From positions 1 to 13,437 of the forward strand of contig JADWMH010000008.1 of the NCBI GenBank assembly GCA_015767355.1: 13,437 nucleotides of DNA, in the 5' to 3' direction. Positions 7,633 to 13,437 of the stretch are shown here, piece by piece (the stretch's first letter is position 1; every line of letters begins with the position of its first letter). The translations under genes and the position numbers were made by a program. The DNA is from Gammaproteobacteria bacterium. Lineage in GTDB: Bacteria; Pseudomonadota; Gammaproteobacteria; Chromatiales; Chromatiaceae. The notes beneath the pieces were generated by a model. The model was not told the origin of the DNA. It worked only from the letters and a program-made list of their open reading frames with translations, and made no database searches.

Positions 7633-8045
7633 TCCTCTTCAATCAAATACTTGCCAATCAACGGGTAGCGGTACTCCTGCTGAGACATCGCTTTCAGCAG
7701 GCCGAAGGTGGCGACAATAGCAAAGGGCGTGACAACAGCAACCAGGTAGATCTCTACTGCAATCAGCAGCGCAAATGATTTGAACCCCGAATCGAGTACA
7801 ATCAGCACAATGGGTAAAAACAGGACTGTGGTAATCCCCGCAGCCACAAGCGCCTGTTTGAGATGGTTGCGCGCCAGTCTTGACTCATGCCTGCGCTGGC
7901 GGAGATAGAGCAGCGCCAGGATCACAAAACCCACCACGGGAAGCAGAAACAGGTTCAGGAAAAACAGCCCCTCCGCAATCATGGCGATGGTTGTACCGCT
8001 GTCATACTGAGAGGCATCTTCAATGCTGATTTCCGGTTCAGACAT
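7629..8045 (-). CDS. Small three-helix membrane protein, Tic20/DUF4870-like, in the nor cluster
   Basis: This 138-residue protein has a short acidic N-terminus, three likely membrane helices (about 23-48, 65-85, 90-116) and an acidic tail ending IEEE. The loop LARNHLKQAL after the first helix resembles the conserved H-x-x-QAL region of DUF4870/Tic20-like proteins; that family call is from memory of the pattern and tentative. The frame is open from a GTG at 8051, but the ATG at 8045 is preferred: it shares one base with the norQ stop (TGATG) and has a purine-rich GGGGGAG about seven bases upstream. The stop overlaps the polyferredoxin start by 4 bases. Such tight packing suggests a partner of the polyferredoxin or NorQ/NorD. 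No function can be assigned. Confidence 0.75.
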   Translation of the reverse strand: MSEPEISIEDASQYDSGTTIAMIAEGLFFLNLFLLPVVGFVILALLYLRQRRHESRLARNHLKQALVAAGITTVLFLPIVLIVLDSGFKSFALLIAVEIYLVAVVTPFAIVATFGLLKAMSQQEYRYPLIGKYLIEEE

Positions 8046-8869
8046 CACCACTCCCCCATTCTTGCTTCGACAACTTCCATGAGTGCGTCAACTGTTTCGA
8101 CCTCATCGGTGAGCGGTTCGATAATCGCGGCGCGGCAAGCCTCGACCGGATCGTAGCCGGCATTGATCAATGTTGCCGCATACACCAGCAGACGTGTGGA
8201 CGCCGACTCCTCGAGATCATGATCTTTCAATACACGCAATGCGCGCGCCAGGTCGACCAGTTTTTCAGCAGTCTGCTCATCGATGTCGCCCTCGTGCATC
8301 ACCACCTTGCGCTCGATCTCTTTGTTGGGGTAGTCAAAGCGCATCGATACGAAGCGCTGGCGGGTCGATGGTTTCATCCCCTTGAGCAAATTCTGGTATC
8401 CCGGATTGTAGGAGACCACCAGCATAAATTCAGGCGGTGCCTGCAGCAACTCTCCGGTGCGTTCGATCGGCAGGATGCGGCGGTCATCCGAGAGCGGATG
8501 CATCACCACGGTGGTATCCTTGCGCGCCTCGACAACCTCGTCGAGGTAGCAGATTGCTCCTTCGCGCACGGCGCGTGTCAGCGGGCCGTCATTCCAGTAG
8601 GTCTCGCCATCGCCAATCAGGTGGCGGCCAACCAGGTCGGCAGCCGTGAGATCATCATGGCAGGCGACCGTATAGAGCGGCCGCCCAAGCTGCGCAGCCA
8701 TGTACTGTACAAAGCGGGTCTTGCCACAACCTGTCGGACCCTTGATCAGCACCGGAAGCTGGTGATTCCAGGCGTGCTGGAAGAGCTCGACTTCACTCCC
8801 CTGCGATTCATACCAGGGAGACTCGTCAGCCTCATTGCTTGACTCTGTTGGCTGTGATGTTGATAACAT
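8045..8869 (-). CDS. norQ: NorQ: MoxR/CbbQ-type AAA+ ATPase for NO reductase maturation
   Basis: NorQ is a cytoplasmic AAA+ ATPase of the CbbQ/NirQ/NorQ group that forms a ring and, with the VWA protein NorD, activates cNOR. The protein has 274 residues, normal for the family. Walker A GPTGCGKT is at 44-51 and Walker B AICYLDEV at 105-112. The segment LTAADLVGRHLIGDGETYWNDGPL between them and the later STRQRFVSMRFDYP (sensor/arginine-finger area) are family features. The frame extends to a TTG at 8887, but the ATG at 8869 has GGAG eight bases upstream and is chosen. A 210-bp spacer containing a palindromic repeat separates it from norF, so it may have its own transcript or altered expression relative to norCBEF. 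Confidence 0.95.
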   Translation of the reverse strand: MLSTSQPTESSNEADESPWYESQGSEVELFQHAWNHQLPVLIKGPTGCGKTRFVQYMAAQLGRPLYTVACHDDLTAADLVGRHLIGDGETYWNDGPLTRAVREGAICYLDEVVEARKDTTVVMHPLSDDRRILPIERTGELLQAPPEFMLVVSYNPGYQNLLKGMKPSTRQRFVSMRFDYPNKEIERKVVMHEGDIDEQTAEKLVDLARALRVLKDHDLEESASTRLLVYAATLINAGYDPVEACRAAIIEPLTDEVETVDALMEVVEARMGEW

Positions 8870-8925
8870 CTCAATTGCTCCGTGCAAGTTGGGAACTGAC
8901 TAAGCATGAAAAACCCTTGTCTCTT

Positions 8926-8978
8926 GCAAAGACGCAAAGACCGCAAAGTTTTTTTCTTGGCGAGCTTAGCGTCTTTGC
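8926..8978. repeat. Palindromic element of the GCAAAGACGC type in the norF-norQ spacer
   Basis: Arms 8926-8948 and 8956-8978 are inverted copies at 19 of 23 positions, with the outer ten bases (GCAAAGACGC) perfect, around a 7-base T loop (plus strand). It sits in the 5' region of norQ mRNA, 57 bases before the start codon, and would form a stable hairpin. The modular GCAAAG subunits resemble dispersed non-coding repeats rather than a dedicated regulator. The rest of the 8870-9079 spacer shows no gene. Confidence 0.7.
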
Positions 8979-9079
8979 GAGAGTTAATGTAAAAACTTGA
9001 CTCATTTGTAAAGATGTTGGTCGCTCAAAAATTACTAGTTGAAGCATTAGACAGGCTTTCTGAAAAGTTACCGACATAG

Positions 9080-9358
9080 TCACTTCAGCCCCATCATATA
9101 GGCCGCTAATATTCCGCCGGAGACCAGGATAATCCAGCCATGCGCGAGTACGCGCCACAACAGCCCGGCATGTCTCAACTCCATGAAGTCCGCGATGATC
9201 CAGTGCCCCTTGATAAAGACGGTAACCAGCAGCAGCACAACGACCCAGGTTCCGGAAAATTCACTCTTGCTGACGGCATAGGTCAGAATCGTGAAGGCCA
9301 TCAGTCCCAGCCAAATCCAGGTCAGGCGTGTGTTTAAGTGTGTTTGATTATTCATCAT
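9080..9358 (-). CDS. norF: NorF-like small membrane protein (cytochrome oxidase subunit IV family)
   Basis: This 92-residue protein has three hydrophobic segments (about 13-29, 37-57, 73-88). The motif FIKGHWIIADFMELRHA followed by LLWR is the hallmark of the small prokaryotic COX4-like/NorF proteins. NorF and NorE are not part of the catalytic cNOR but help reach full NO reductase activity in Paracoccus. The start is either Met codon of the pair at 9358 and 9355. It lies 8 bases after the norE stop with no clear Shine-Dalgarno, suggesting translation coupled to norE. Confidence 0.85.
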   Translation of the reverse strand: MMNNQTHLNTRLTWIWLGLMAFTILTYAVSKSEFSGTWVVVLLLVTVFIKGHWIIADFMELRHAGLLWRVLAHGWIILVSGGILAAYMMGLK

Positions 9359-9366
9359 TTAATTCA

Positions 9367-9957
9367 TCATCGGATAACATACACCAGTGGAAAAAGAACG
9401 ATCCATACCAGGTCGACCATGTGCCAGTACGAGGCTCCGGTTTCAACGCCGGTATGTTCTGTCGCACTATAGCCTCCACTGCGGGTCTTTATCAACACGG
9501 CTGCGAGGATAATCATTCCCAGAATGACATGCATGAAATGAAAAAAAGTCATCGACAGATAGAACATAAAAAAGGTATTGGTGCCAAGGGAGATGCCGTG
9601 CGAAAACTTGTCGGCAAACTCCATCGACTTGATCACCAGGAATCCCCCGCCTCCCAGCAGTGCTGCAGCCAGCCAGTTGACACAGCGCCGTGCATCACCG
9701 CTCTTGATCGCTGTGACGGCGCGCACCACGAAGTAACTCGAGGTGATCAGCAGCAGCGTATTGATGGCTCCGCTTGCGGTATCCAGCGTCTTCTGGAATT
9801 CGTTGAAAAGTTCGACATTACCGGCGCGGCTAAAGGCGTAGGAGAGAAAAAAGATACCAAATACCAGCAGCTCGGCAAAGATAAAAACCCAGATAGCCAG
9901 ATCACCCGGAAGATGGTATTTCGTCGTTATTTCCGACTGTTTTACTGTGGAATTCAT
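9367..9957 (-). CDS. norE: NorE: cytochrome c oxidase subunit III-like accessory protein
   Basis: This 196-residue, five-helix membrane protein is of the COX3 family, without the metal centres of an oxidase. LPGDLAIWVFIFAELLVFG (16-34) opens the family pattern. KSMEFADK (110-117) contains the conserved Glu, MTFFHFMHVILGM (136-148) carries two His, and GASYWHMVDLVWIVLF (174-189) is the C-terminal signature. NorE assists expression or stability of active cNOR. The frame is open to an ATG at 9996, but the extra 13 residues would be encoded by a GC-rich hairpin and are unlike the family, so the ATG at 9957 is preferred. That start has no visible Shine-Dalgarno, and the hairpin lies directly upstream, so the choice is not fully settled. 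Confidence 0.88.
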   Translation of the reverse strand: MNSTVKQSEITTKYHLPGDLAIWVFIFAELLVFGIFFLSYAFSRAGNVELFNEFQKTLDTASGAINTLLLITSSYFVVRAVTAIKSGDARRCVNWLAAALLGGGGFLVIKSMEFADKFSHGISLGTNTFFMFYLSMTFFHFMHVILGMIILAAVLIKTRSGGYSATEHTGVETGASYWHMVDLVWIVLFPLVYVIR

Positions 9958-9960
9958 AGC

Positions 9961-9987
9961 AAAAATAAGGGGGGCTTGCGCCCCCCT
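9961..9987 (-). terminator. GC-rich hairpin with T-tract between norB and norE
   Basis: On the minus strand AGGGGGGC and GCCCCCCT (positions 9987-9980 and 9975-9968) form an uninterrupted 8-bp stem closed by a GCAA (GNRA) tetraloop and followed by TTATTTTT. This has every feature of an intrinsic terminator. It begins 18 bases past the norB stop and ends 4 bases before the norE ATG. Since norE is in the same cluster it probably acts as a partial terminator or 3'-end stabiliser for norCB mRNA. Confidence 0.75.
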
Positions 9988-10004
9988 CTTCTCCATAAAT
10001 CAGC

Positions 10005-11381
10005 TTAGGCAGTCACTTCGTCATCATGTTTCACAAAGAAGCTCATGATGTAGAGGATCAGTCCGATGAGGAAAATCACGCCTGAGACCTCACGCATCCA
10101 GTAGAAGAGTTCTATCTTATCCTGGACAACCATGAATCCCAATGGCGTGTCAGAGTAACGCTGCAGATAGACCTGCAGGATGCCCGCGCCTGTGAGAAAC
10201 AGCGTGATGAAAACCATGGAAACGGTCATCAGCCAGAAAGACCACATCTCCATCACCTGCGCCTTGGGACCATTCGCCGTACGTCCACGCATGATCGGCA
10301 TGGAGTAGGAGATGATCGTCAGAACGATCATGACATAGGCTCCATAGAAAGCCATGTGTCCGTGCGCCGCAGTGATCTGGGTGCCGTGGGTGTAGTAGTT
10401 GACCGGAGCCAGGGTATGCAGGAAGCCCCACACGCCAGCGCCGAGGAATGCCATGACTGCGGTTCCAAGAGCCCACAGGGTTGCTACCTTGTTGGGATGC
10501 TCGCGACGGCGTTTGTTGACCATATTGAAGGCAAACAGGGTCATGACGAAGAATGGTATCGGCTCCAGTGCGGAGAAGATTGAGCCAAACCACTGCCAGT
10601 AACCCGGCGCACCGATCCAGAAGTAGTGATGGCCTGTTCCGATGATGCCTGAGATCAGCGTCAAAGCGATGATGATATAGAGCCACTTCTCGATCACTTC
10701 GCGGTCAACACCGGTAATTTTGATCAGCACGAAAGCCAGAATAGCGCCCATAATCAGCTCCCAGACTCCCTCTACCCATAGATGTACGACCCACCACCAG
10801 AAGTACTTGTCCAGTACGATGTTGACGGGATTGTAGAAGGCAAACAGGAAGAAGACCGCCAGGCCGGTCAGGCCAGTCAGCAGCACGATGGTTACAACGG
10901 TCTTGCGCCCGGTCAACACGGTCATGCCAACATTAAAGAGGAACGACAGTGCGACAATGACGATGCCGATCTTGGTTATAGTCGGCTGTTCAAGGAACTC
11001 ACGCCCCATGGTTGGCAGCAGATCATTCATGGTCAGTTTAGCAAGTTCGGCATAGGGAACCAGCAGATAACCGAGGATTGTGGCTGCGCCCGCGACCAGG
11101 AAGATCCAGAACATCAGCTTTGCCAGCCAGGGAGCGTAAAGTTCACGCTCAGCCTCTTCCGGCACCAGGTAATAGGAGGCGCCCATAAAGCCGAACAGCA
11201 ACCATACGATCAGCAGGTTGGTATGCACCATACGTGCAACATTGAATGGAATGTAGGGAAACAGGAAGTCGCCCATCACATATTGCAGTCCCATGACAAC
11301 GCCGAACAGGATCTGTCCGACAAAGAGACCGATCGCCGCTATAAAATAGAGCTTGGCGATAGATTGAGATTGATATTTCAT
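10005..11381 (-). CDS. norB: NorB: catalytic subunit of cytochrome c-dependent nitric oxide reductase
   Basis: NorB reduces two NO to N2O at a heme b3-FeB centre in the cytoplasmic membrane, taking electrons from NorC. The 458-residue protein has about 12 membrane helices. Every ligand is present, each exactly 7 lower than in the Pseudomonas aeruginosa enzyme: heme b ligands H53 and H342, heme b3 ligand H340, FeB ligands H200, H251 and H252, and the essential glutamates E204, E208 and E273. The motifs are RMVHTNLL, WWVVHLWVEGVWELI, GTGHHYFWIG and HGHMAFYGAY. The length and the absence of a fused N-terminal extension show cNOR, not the quinol-dependent qNOR. The start at 11381 has GGGAGAG upstream and lies 14 bases after the norC stop. 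Confidence 0.98.
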   Translation of the reverse strand: MKYQSQSIAKLYFIAAIGLFVGQILFGVVMGLQYVMGDFLFPYIPFNVARMVHTNLLIVWLLFGFMGASYYLVPEEAERELYAPWLAKLMFWIFLVAGAATILGYLLVPYAELAKLTMNDLLPTMGREFLEQPTITKIGIVIVALSFLFNVGMTVLTGRKTVVTIVLLTGLTGLAVFFLFAFYNPVNIVLDKYFWWWVVHLWVEGVWELIMGAILAFVLIKITGVDREVIEKWLYIIIALTLISGIIGTGHHYFWIGAPGYWQWFGSIFSALEPIPFFVMTLFAFNMVNKRRREHPNKVATLWALGTAVMAFLGAGVWGFLHTLAPVNYYTHGTQITAAHGHMAFYGAYVMIVLTIISYSMPIMRGRTANGPKAQVMEMWSFWLMTVSMVFITLFLTGAGILQVYLQRYSDTPLGFMVVQDKIELFYWMREVSGVIFLIGLILYIMSFFVKHDDEVTA

Positions 11382-11395
11382 GATACGACTCTCCC

Positions 11396-11827
11396 TTAAC
11401 CCTGAATGTTTGGTGGCCAGTTTTCGGTATTAACGCCACCGACATACTCGAGAAAATCCGCAACGCCCTGCAGCTCTTCTTCACTGAGATTGAACTGAGG
11501 CATGCTGCGACGGCCCGGAACACCATCTTTTGGACGACTCATGATAAATGCCTTCACAGCAGCCTTGCTGCCGTAACGCTTCACCACGTTTCCAAGTTCC
11601 GGTGCAAAATATGCGCCCTCTCCAAGCAGCGTGTGGCAGCCAATGCAATTATTTACTTCCCACACTTTCTTGCCCAGAGTGACACTTTCATTAATTGCCT
11701 GGCGGTTATCCCGGTCGGGAAGTTCCGAGACGGTATCGAACGATAGTGCGAAAAACAGCAACAGGAAGAAGAGTGATCCCCCATAGTAGATGTTTCTCGC
11801 CATCCCTTTTGTAAAGGTTTCTTTCAT
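11396..11827 (-). CDS. norC: NorC: membrane-anchored cytochrome c subunit of NO reductase
   Basis: NorC accepts electrons from periplasmic donors and passes them to NorB. This 143-residue protein has one N-terminal membrane anchor (about 14-31) that is not cleaved, then a periplasmic monoheme domain with C61-I-G-C64-H65 and the axial Met 109 in RRSMPQF. Length and motif spacing match the family. The ATG at 11827 follows AAAGGG by about seven bases. It is the first gene of the cluster, directly downstream of the FNR/DNR-type box and a good -10 element, so transcription of norCB probably starts about 28 bases before this codon. Confidence 0.97.
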   Translation of the reverse strand: MKETFTKGMARNIYYGGSLFFLLLFFALSFDTVSELPDRDNRQAINESVTLGKKVWEVNNCIGCHTLLGEGAYFAPELGNVVKRYGSKAAVKAFIMSRPKDGVPGRRSMPQFNLSEEELQGVADFLEYVGGVNTENWPPNIQG

Positions 11828-11862
11828 GACGTACCCTTTATTGACTTAAATTAGAGTTTGGG

Positions 11863-11868
11863 ATTTTA
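11863..11868 (-). promoter_or_regulatory. Candidate -10 element of the norC promoter
   Basis: On the minus strand TAAAAT (11868 to 11863) matches TATAAT at five of six positions. It places the transcription start near 11855-11856, which puts the centre of the upstream FNR-type palindrome at about -41. There is no -35 hexamer, as expected for an activator-dependent class II promoter. Confidence 0.6.
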
Positions 11869-11889
11869 TCATGGATCAAGGTATTTCCA

Positions 11890-11903
11890 TTGATGCAAAT
11901 CAA
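11890..11903. promoter_or_regulatory. FNR/DNR/NNR-type binding site for norCB
   Basis: TTGAT-GCAA-ATCAA is an exact match to the FNR consensus (TTGAT-N4-ATCAA); with flanks it is a perfect 6+6 palindrome, ATTGAT/ATCAAT. It is centred at 11896.5, about 69 bases upstream of the norC start codon and 21 bases from the -10 hexamer, the normal class II activation geometry. CRP/FNR-family regulators that sense anoxia (FNR/ANR) or NO (DNR/NNR) bind such sites before nor genes. The sequence alone does not distinguish which. Confidence 0.85.
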
Positions 11904-12019
11904 TTCAAATGGCATTCTGTGCTCCGCATAGAAAAAACAGCTGTACAACAGCAACTTGCCTACTCAAACAGCTCTTCTCTTCGGTGATACGCGCGTTCAA
12001 TCCAGCCACATACAATGCA

Positions 12020-12049
12020 TTGACATCACTCACTACTATTCATTACCAT
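12020..12049 (+). promoter_or_regulatory. Candidate sigma-70 promoter for the hemerythrin-cytochrome operon
   Basis: TTGACA (12020-12025) is a perfect -35. After 18 bp comes TACCAT (12044-12049), a four-of-six -10. Transcription would begin near 12056, about 34 bases before the hemerythrin ATG. The FNR-type palindrome is about 160 bases upstream of this start, too far for ordinary activation but on the same divergent spacer. Confidence 0.4.
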
Positions 12050-12089
12050 GCATTACTCAATATTTCCCTGATAGTTGCCCGGACAGCCA

Positions 12090-12659
12090 ATGAAAAAACA
12101 CGCACTGATGACCCTCAAAGCACTGCTGATTGGCCTGCTGGTGGTTGCCACCATCCTTGCAACGGTGCAGCTGGGCATCAACAGCCCGGTTCCCTGGCTG
12201 CTCGGCTTCCTTGTTGTCGCTCTCTCTGCGTACAACAAACTGTGTGACAAGCACAAGTACATCAGCTGGAAAAAAGAGTACAGTGTGGGGATTAAATCTA
12301 TCGACAACGAGCATCAAAAGTTGCTTGGTCTCATCAATCGGTTCCTAACCGCATCAAAAGAGCATCCCAGCACCTTTTATGAACAGGAAGCCCTCGACGA
12401 GTTGATCGACTACACTCGCTACCACTTCAAACATGAAGAGGAGTTGATGGAGAAACACGACTACCCCGACCTCGAAGCCCACAAAAAAGAACATCGAAAG
12501 ATGGTCGCACGGGTCAATGAACTTGTCGAAGATTACAATATAAATGGACAGGATGCGCTGGAGGATACCGCTGGTTACCTGAAACACTGGCTGATCAACC
12601 ATATCCAGGTCGTCGACCAGCAATATAGCGATTACATGCATAAACGTGGAGTACTTTAG
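12090..12659 (+). CDS. Membrane-anchored bacteriohemerythrin
   Basis: Bacteriohemerythrins bind O2, and in some cases NO, reversibly at a carboxylate-bridged di-iron site. The protein has 189 residues. Residues about 8-30 and 35-48 form a hydrophobic hairpin, so the C-terminal domain probably faces the cytoplasm. The domain has the family pattern SWKKEYSVGIKSIDNEHQKLL with all expected iron ligands: H75, H112, E116, H131, H135, H171 and D176 (HIQVVD). The frame is open from a TTG at 12075; the ATG at 12090 is preferred and gives a normal Lys-Lys N-terminus, although its Shine-Dalgarno is weak. It is divergent from norC and followed after 4 bases by a cytochrome c gene. Roles as an O2 store, NO sink or redox sensor are all open. 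Confidence 0.92.
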   Translation: MKKHALMTLKALLIGLLVVATILATVQLGINSPVPWLLGFLVVALSAYNKLCDKHKYISWKKEYSVGIKSIDNEHQKLLGLINRFLTASKEHPSTFYEQEALDELIDYTRYHFKHEEELMEKHDYPDLEAHKKEHRKMVARVNELVEDYNINGQDALEDTAGYLKHWLINHIQVVDQQYSDYMHKRGVL

Positions 12660-12663
12660 TTCT

Positions 12664-13392
12664 GTGAAAATTTCTCAAATACTCTGCACTTCCCCCTTAT
12701 CATTCCCGAAAAAAGCTCTGATTCTGGTTATTCTCAGCTTGTTCACTCATGCTCAGGCGCAGGAGACCACTCCGGCTGAAGCTGAGATTGATCTCGACAA
12801 CGGCGATGACATCAACCAGGTTTGCGCCGGATGTCATGGTGAGTACGGTCAGGGCGACAAGAGCGGAGAGTATCCGCGTGTGGCAGGTCAACCTGTAGGC
12901 TATACCTCCAAACAGCTCTATCTGTTTCAGGACCGCAGCCGTCCCAACATGCCGATGGTCGAACACGTCGAGGAGCGTGAGATGCCACCGCAGGACATTG
13001 CGGATATCTCGGCTTATCTCAACCGCATCTCCCTTCCGACACGCCTTCCTCCCGCCAACGAAGATGATCCGGAATTCGATGCCTATCAGAGGCTGCTGCA
13101 GAGCGAAAGAGTGATGCAGATTCCTCGCGCCGAAGGCGATATCGACAAAGGCAAAAAACTCTACAACAAGGAGTGTAGAAGCTGCCACGGCAAGCAAGCC
13201 GAAGGCGACGAAAATGACAATTCACCCATGCTTGCAGGTCAATATACGAACTACCTGTGGCGGCAGGTCGACAAGTATCTGAACAAGATACGCATCCATG
13301 ATGAAGAGGATCCTGAAGAGGAGCTGCTTGCGGATTTCACGCGTGAAGAGATCCGTGACATCTTCGCCTATATCTCGATACTGGATGATTAA
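12664..13392 (+). CDS. Periplasmic diheme cytochrome c, cytochrome c4-like
   Basis: This 242-residue protein appears to be two fused class I cytochrome c domains. A signal peptide (Lys pair at 16-17, hydrophobic core 18-28, likely cleavage after AQA at about 32) sends it to the periplasm. Heme 1 is bound by C54-A-G-C57-H58, with Met 96 or 98 (NMPM) or Met 107 as candidate axial ligand. Heme 2 is bound by C171-R-S-C174-H175. Both domains contain the AGQ motif seen in cytochrome c4. In domain 2 the region expected to hold the axial Met reads DEEDPEEELLADF and has no Met. No ATG precedes the signal peptide: the GTG at 12664 is chosen, with GGAG twelve bases upstream; the GTG at 12646 would overlap the hemerythrin gene. 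It is a plausible electron donor to NorC or another periplasmic reductase. Confidence 0.85.
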   Translation: MKISQILCTSPLSFPKKALILVILSLFTHAQAQETTPAEAEIDLDNGDDINQVCAGCHGEYGQGDKSGEYPRVAGQPVGYTSKQLYLFQDRSRPNMPMVEHVEEREMPPQDIADISAYLNRISLPTRLPPANEDDPEFDAYQRLLQSERVMQIPRAEGDIDKGKKLYNKECRSCHGKQAEGDENDNSPMLAGQYTNYLWRQVDKYLNKIRIHDEEDPEEELLADFTREEIRDIFAYISILDD

Positions 13393-13405
13393 GGAACTGA
13401 GCCGC

Positions 13406-13437
13406 AAGTCGTAAGTCGTAAGTCGTAAGTCGTAAGT
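13406..13437. repeat. Heptanucleotide tandem repeat running off the window end
   Basis: Four perfect copies of AAGTCGT plus AAGT of a fifth run from 13406 to the last base. It begins 14 bases after the diheme cytochrome stop. The total copy number is unknown because the window ends inside the array. No coding or hairpin role is visible. Confidence 0.9.

Noticed and set aside
8985..9030. Possible internal sigma-70 promoter for norQ on the minus strand (TTTACA and TACATT).
   Set aside because: The spacing is only 15 bp and both hexamers are imperfect; not strong enough to list.
9328..10008. A 226-codon plus-strand open frame opposite norE.
   Set aside because: It is antisense to norE, which shows full COX3-family motifs; the open frame has no recognisable features.
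10005..11381. norB as a quinol-dependent NO reductase or a heme-copper oxidase.
   Set aside because: There is a separate norC, no fused N-terminal domain, and the FeB site has the NOR-specific glutamates rather than the oxidase His-Tyr crosslink pattern.
11868..11881. A second TTGAT half-site (TTGATCCATGATAA on the minus strand) near the norC -10.
   Set aside because: The other half does not match ATCAA, and it overlaps the -10 region, so it is unlikely to be an activator site.
13406..13437. The tandem heptamer as part of a CRISPR array.
   Set aside because: The units are 7 bp, directly adjacent and without spacers, so it is a simple tandem repeat.

Overview
The window is chromosomal DNA from a bacterium that is most likely a gammaproteobacterium capable of denitrification. 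The basis is a complete c-type nitric oxide reductase (cNOR) gene cluster, a very well conserved EttA-type ABC-F protein, a cyclopropane fatty acid synthase, and an FNR/DNR-type regulatory palindrome. A sulfur-oxidizing or symbiont-like relative is possible, but that is only an impression. Nothing in the window identifies a genus.

Left part (1-2917): two minus-strand genes, a family-2-like glycosyltransferase (40-1293) and a cyclopropane-fatty-acyl-phospholipid synthase (1375-2691). The synthase is preceded by a possible 17-codon leader ORF whose stop abuts the synthase start. A divergent intergenic region then leads to ettA on the plus strand (2918-4588). EttA is a ribosome-associated ATPase with no evident link to the NO genes. 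Between ettA and the convergent end of norD (4589-4794) sit two unrelated palindromic repeat elements side by side.

Central part (4795-11827): one long minus-strand cluster, read right to left as norC - norB - [GC-rich hairpin] - norE - norF - [palindromic repeat] - norQ - small Tic20-like membrane protein - membrane polyferredoxin - norD. NorC and NorB are the catalytic enzyme; all metal ligands of NorB can be matched to the Pseudomonas enzyme with a constant offset of 7 residues. NorE and NorF are cytochrome-oxidase-subunit III/IV-like accessory membrane proteins. NorQ (AAA+ ATPase) and NorD (VWA/MIDAS protein) are the maturation pair. The two genes wedged between norQ and norD overlap or nearly abut their neighbours (1-nt overlap, 4-nt overlap, 3-nt gap), so they are probably part of the maturation module. 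The polyferredoxin resembles NapH, NosR and CcoG.

Right part (11828-13437): a 262-bp divergent control region carries a perfect ATTGAT-N4-ATCAAT palindrome placed as for a class II FNR/DNR promoter of norC. Reading rightward are a membrane-anchored bacteriohemerythrin (12090-12659) and a secreted diheme c-type cytochrome (12664-13392), almost abutting. The window ends inside a 7-bp tandem repeat.

As a system, the right two-thirds looks like an anoxia/NO-responsive respiratory module: NO reductase, its assembly factors, a candidate periplasmic electron donor and a di-iron O2/NO-binding protein. The least explained parts are the polyferredoxin plus Tic20-like pair inside the norQ-norD module and the adjacent hemerythrin-cytochrome operon.
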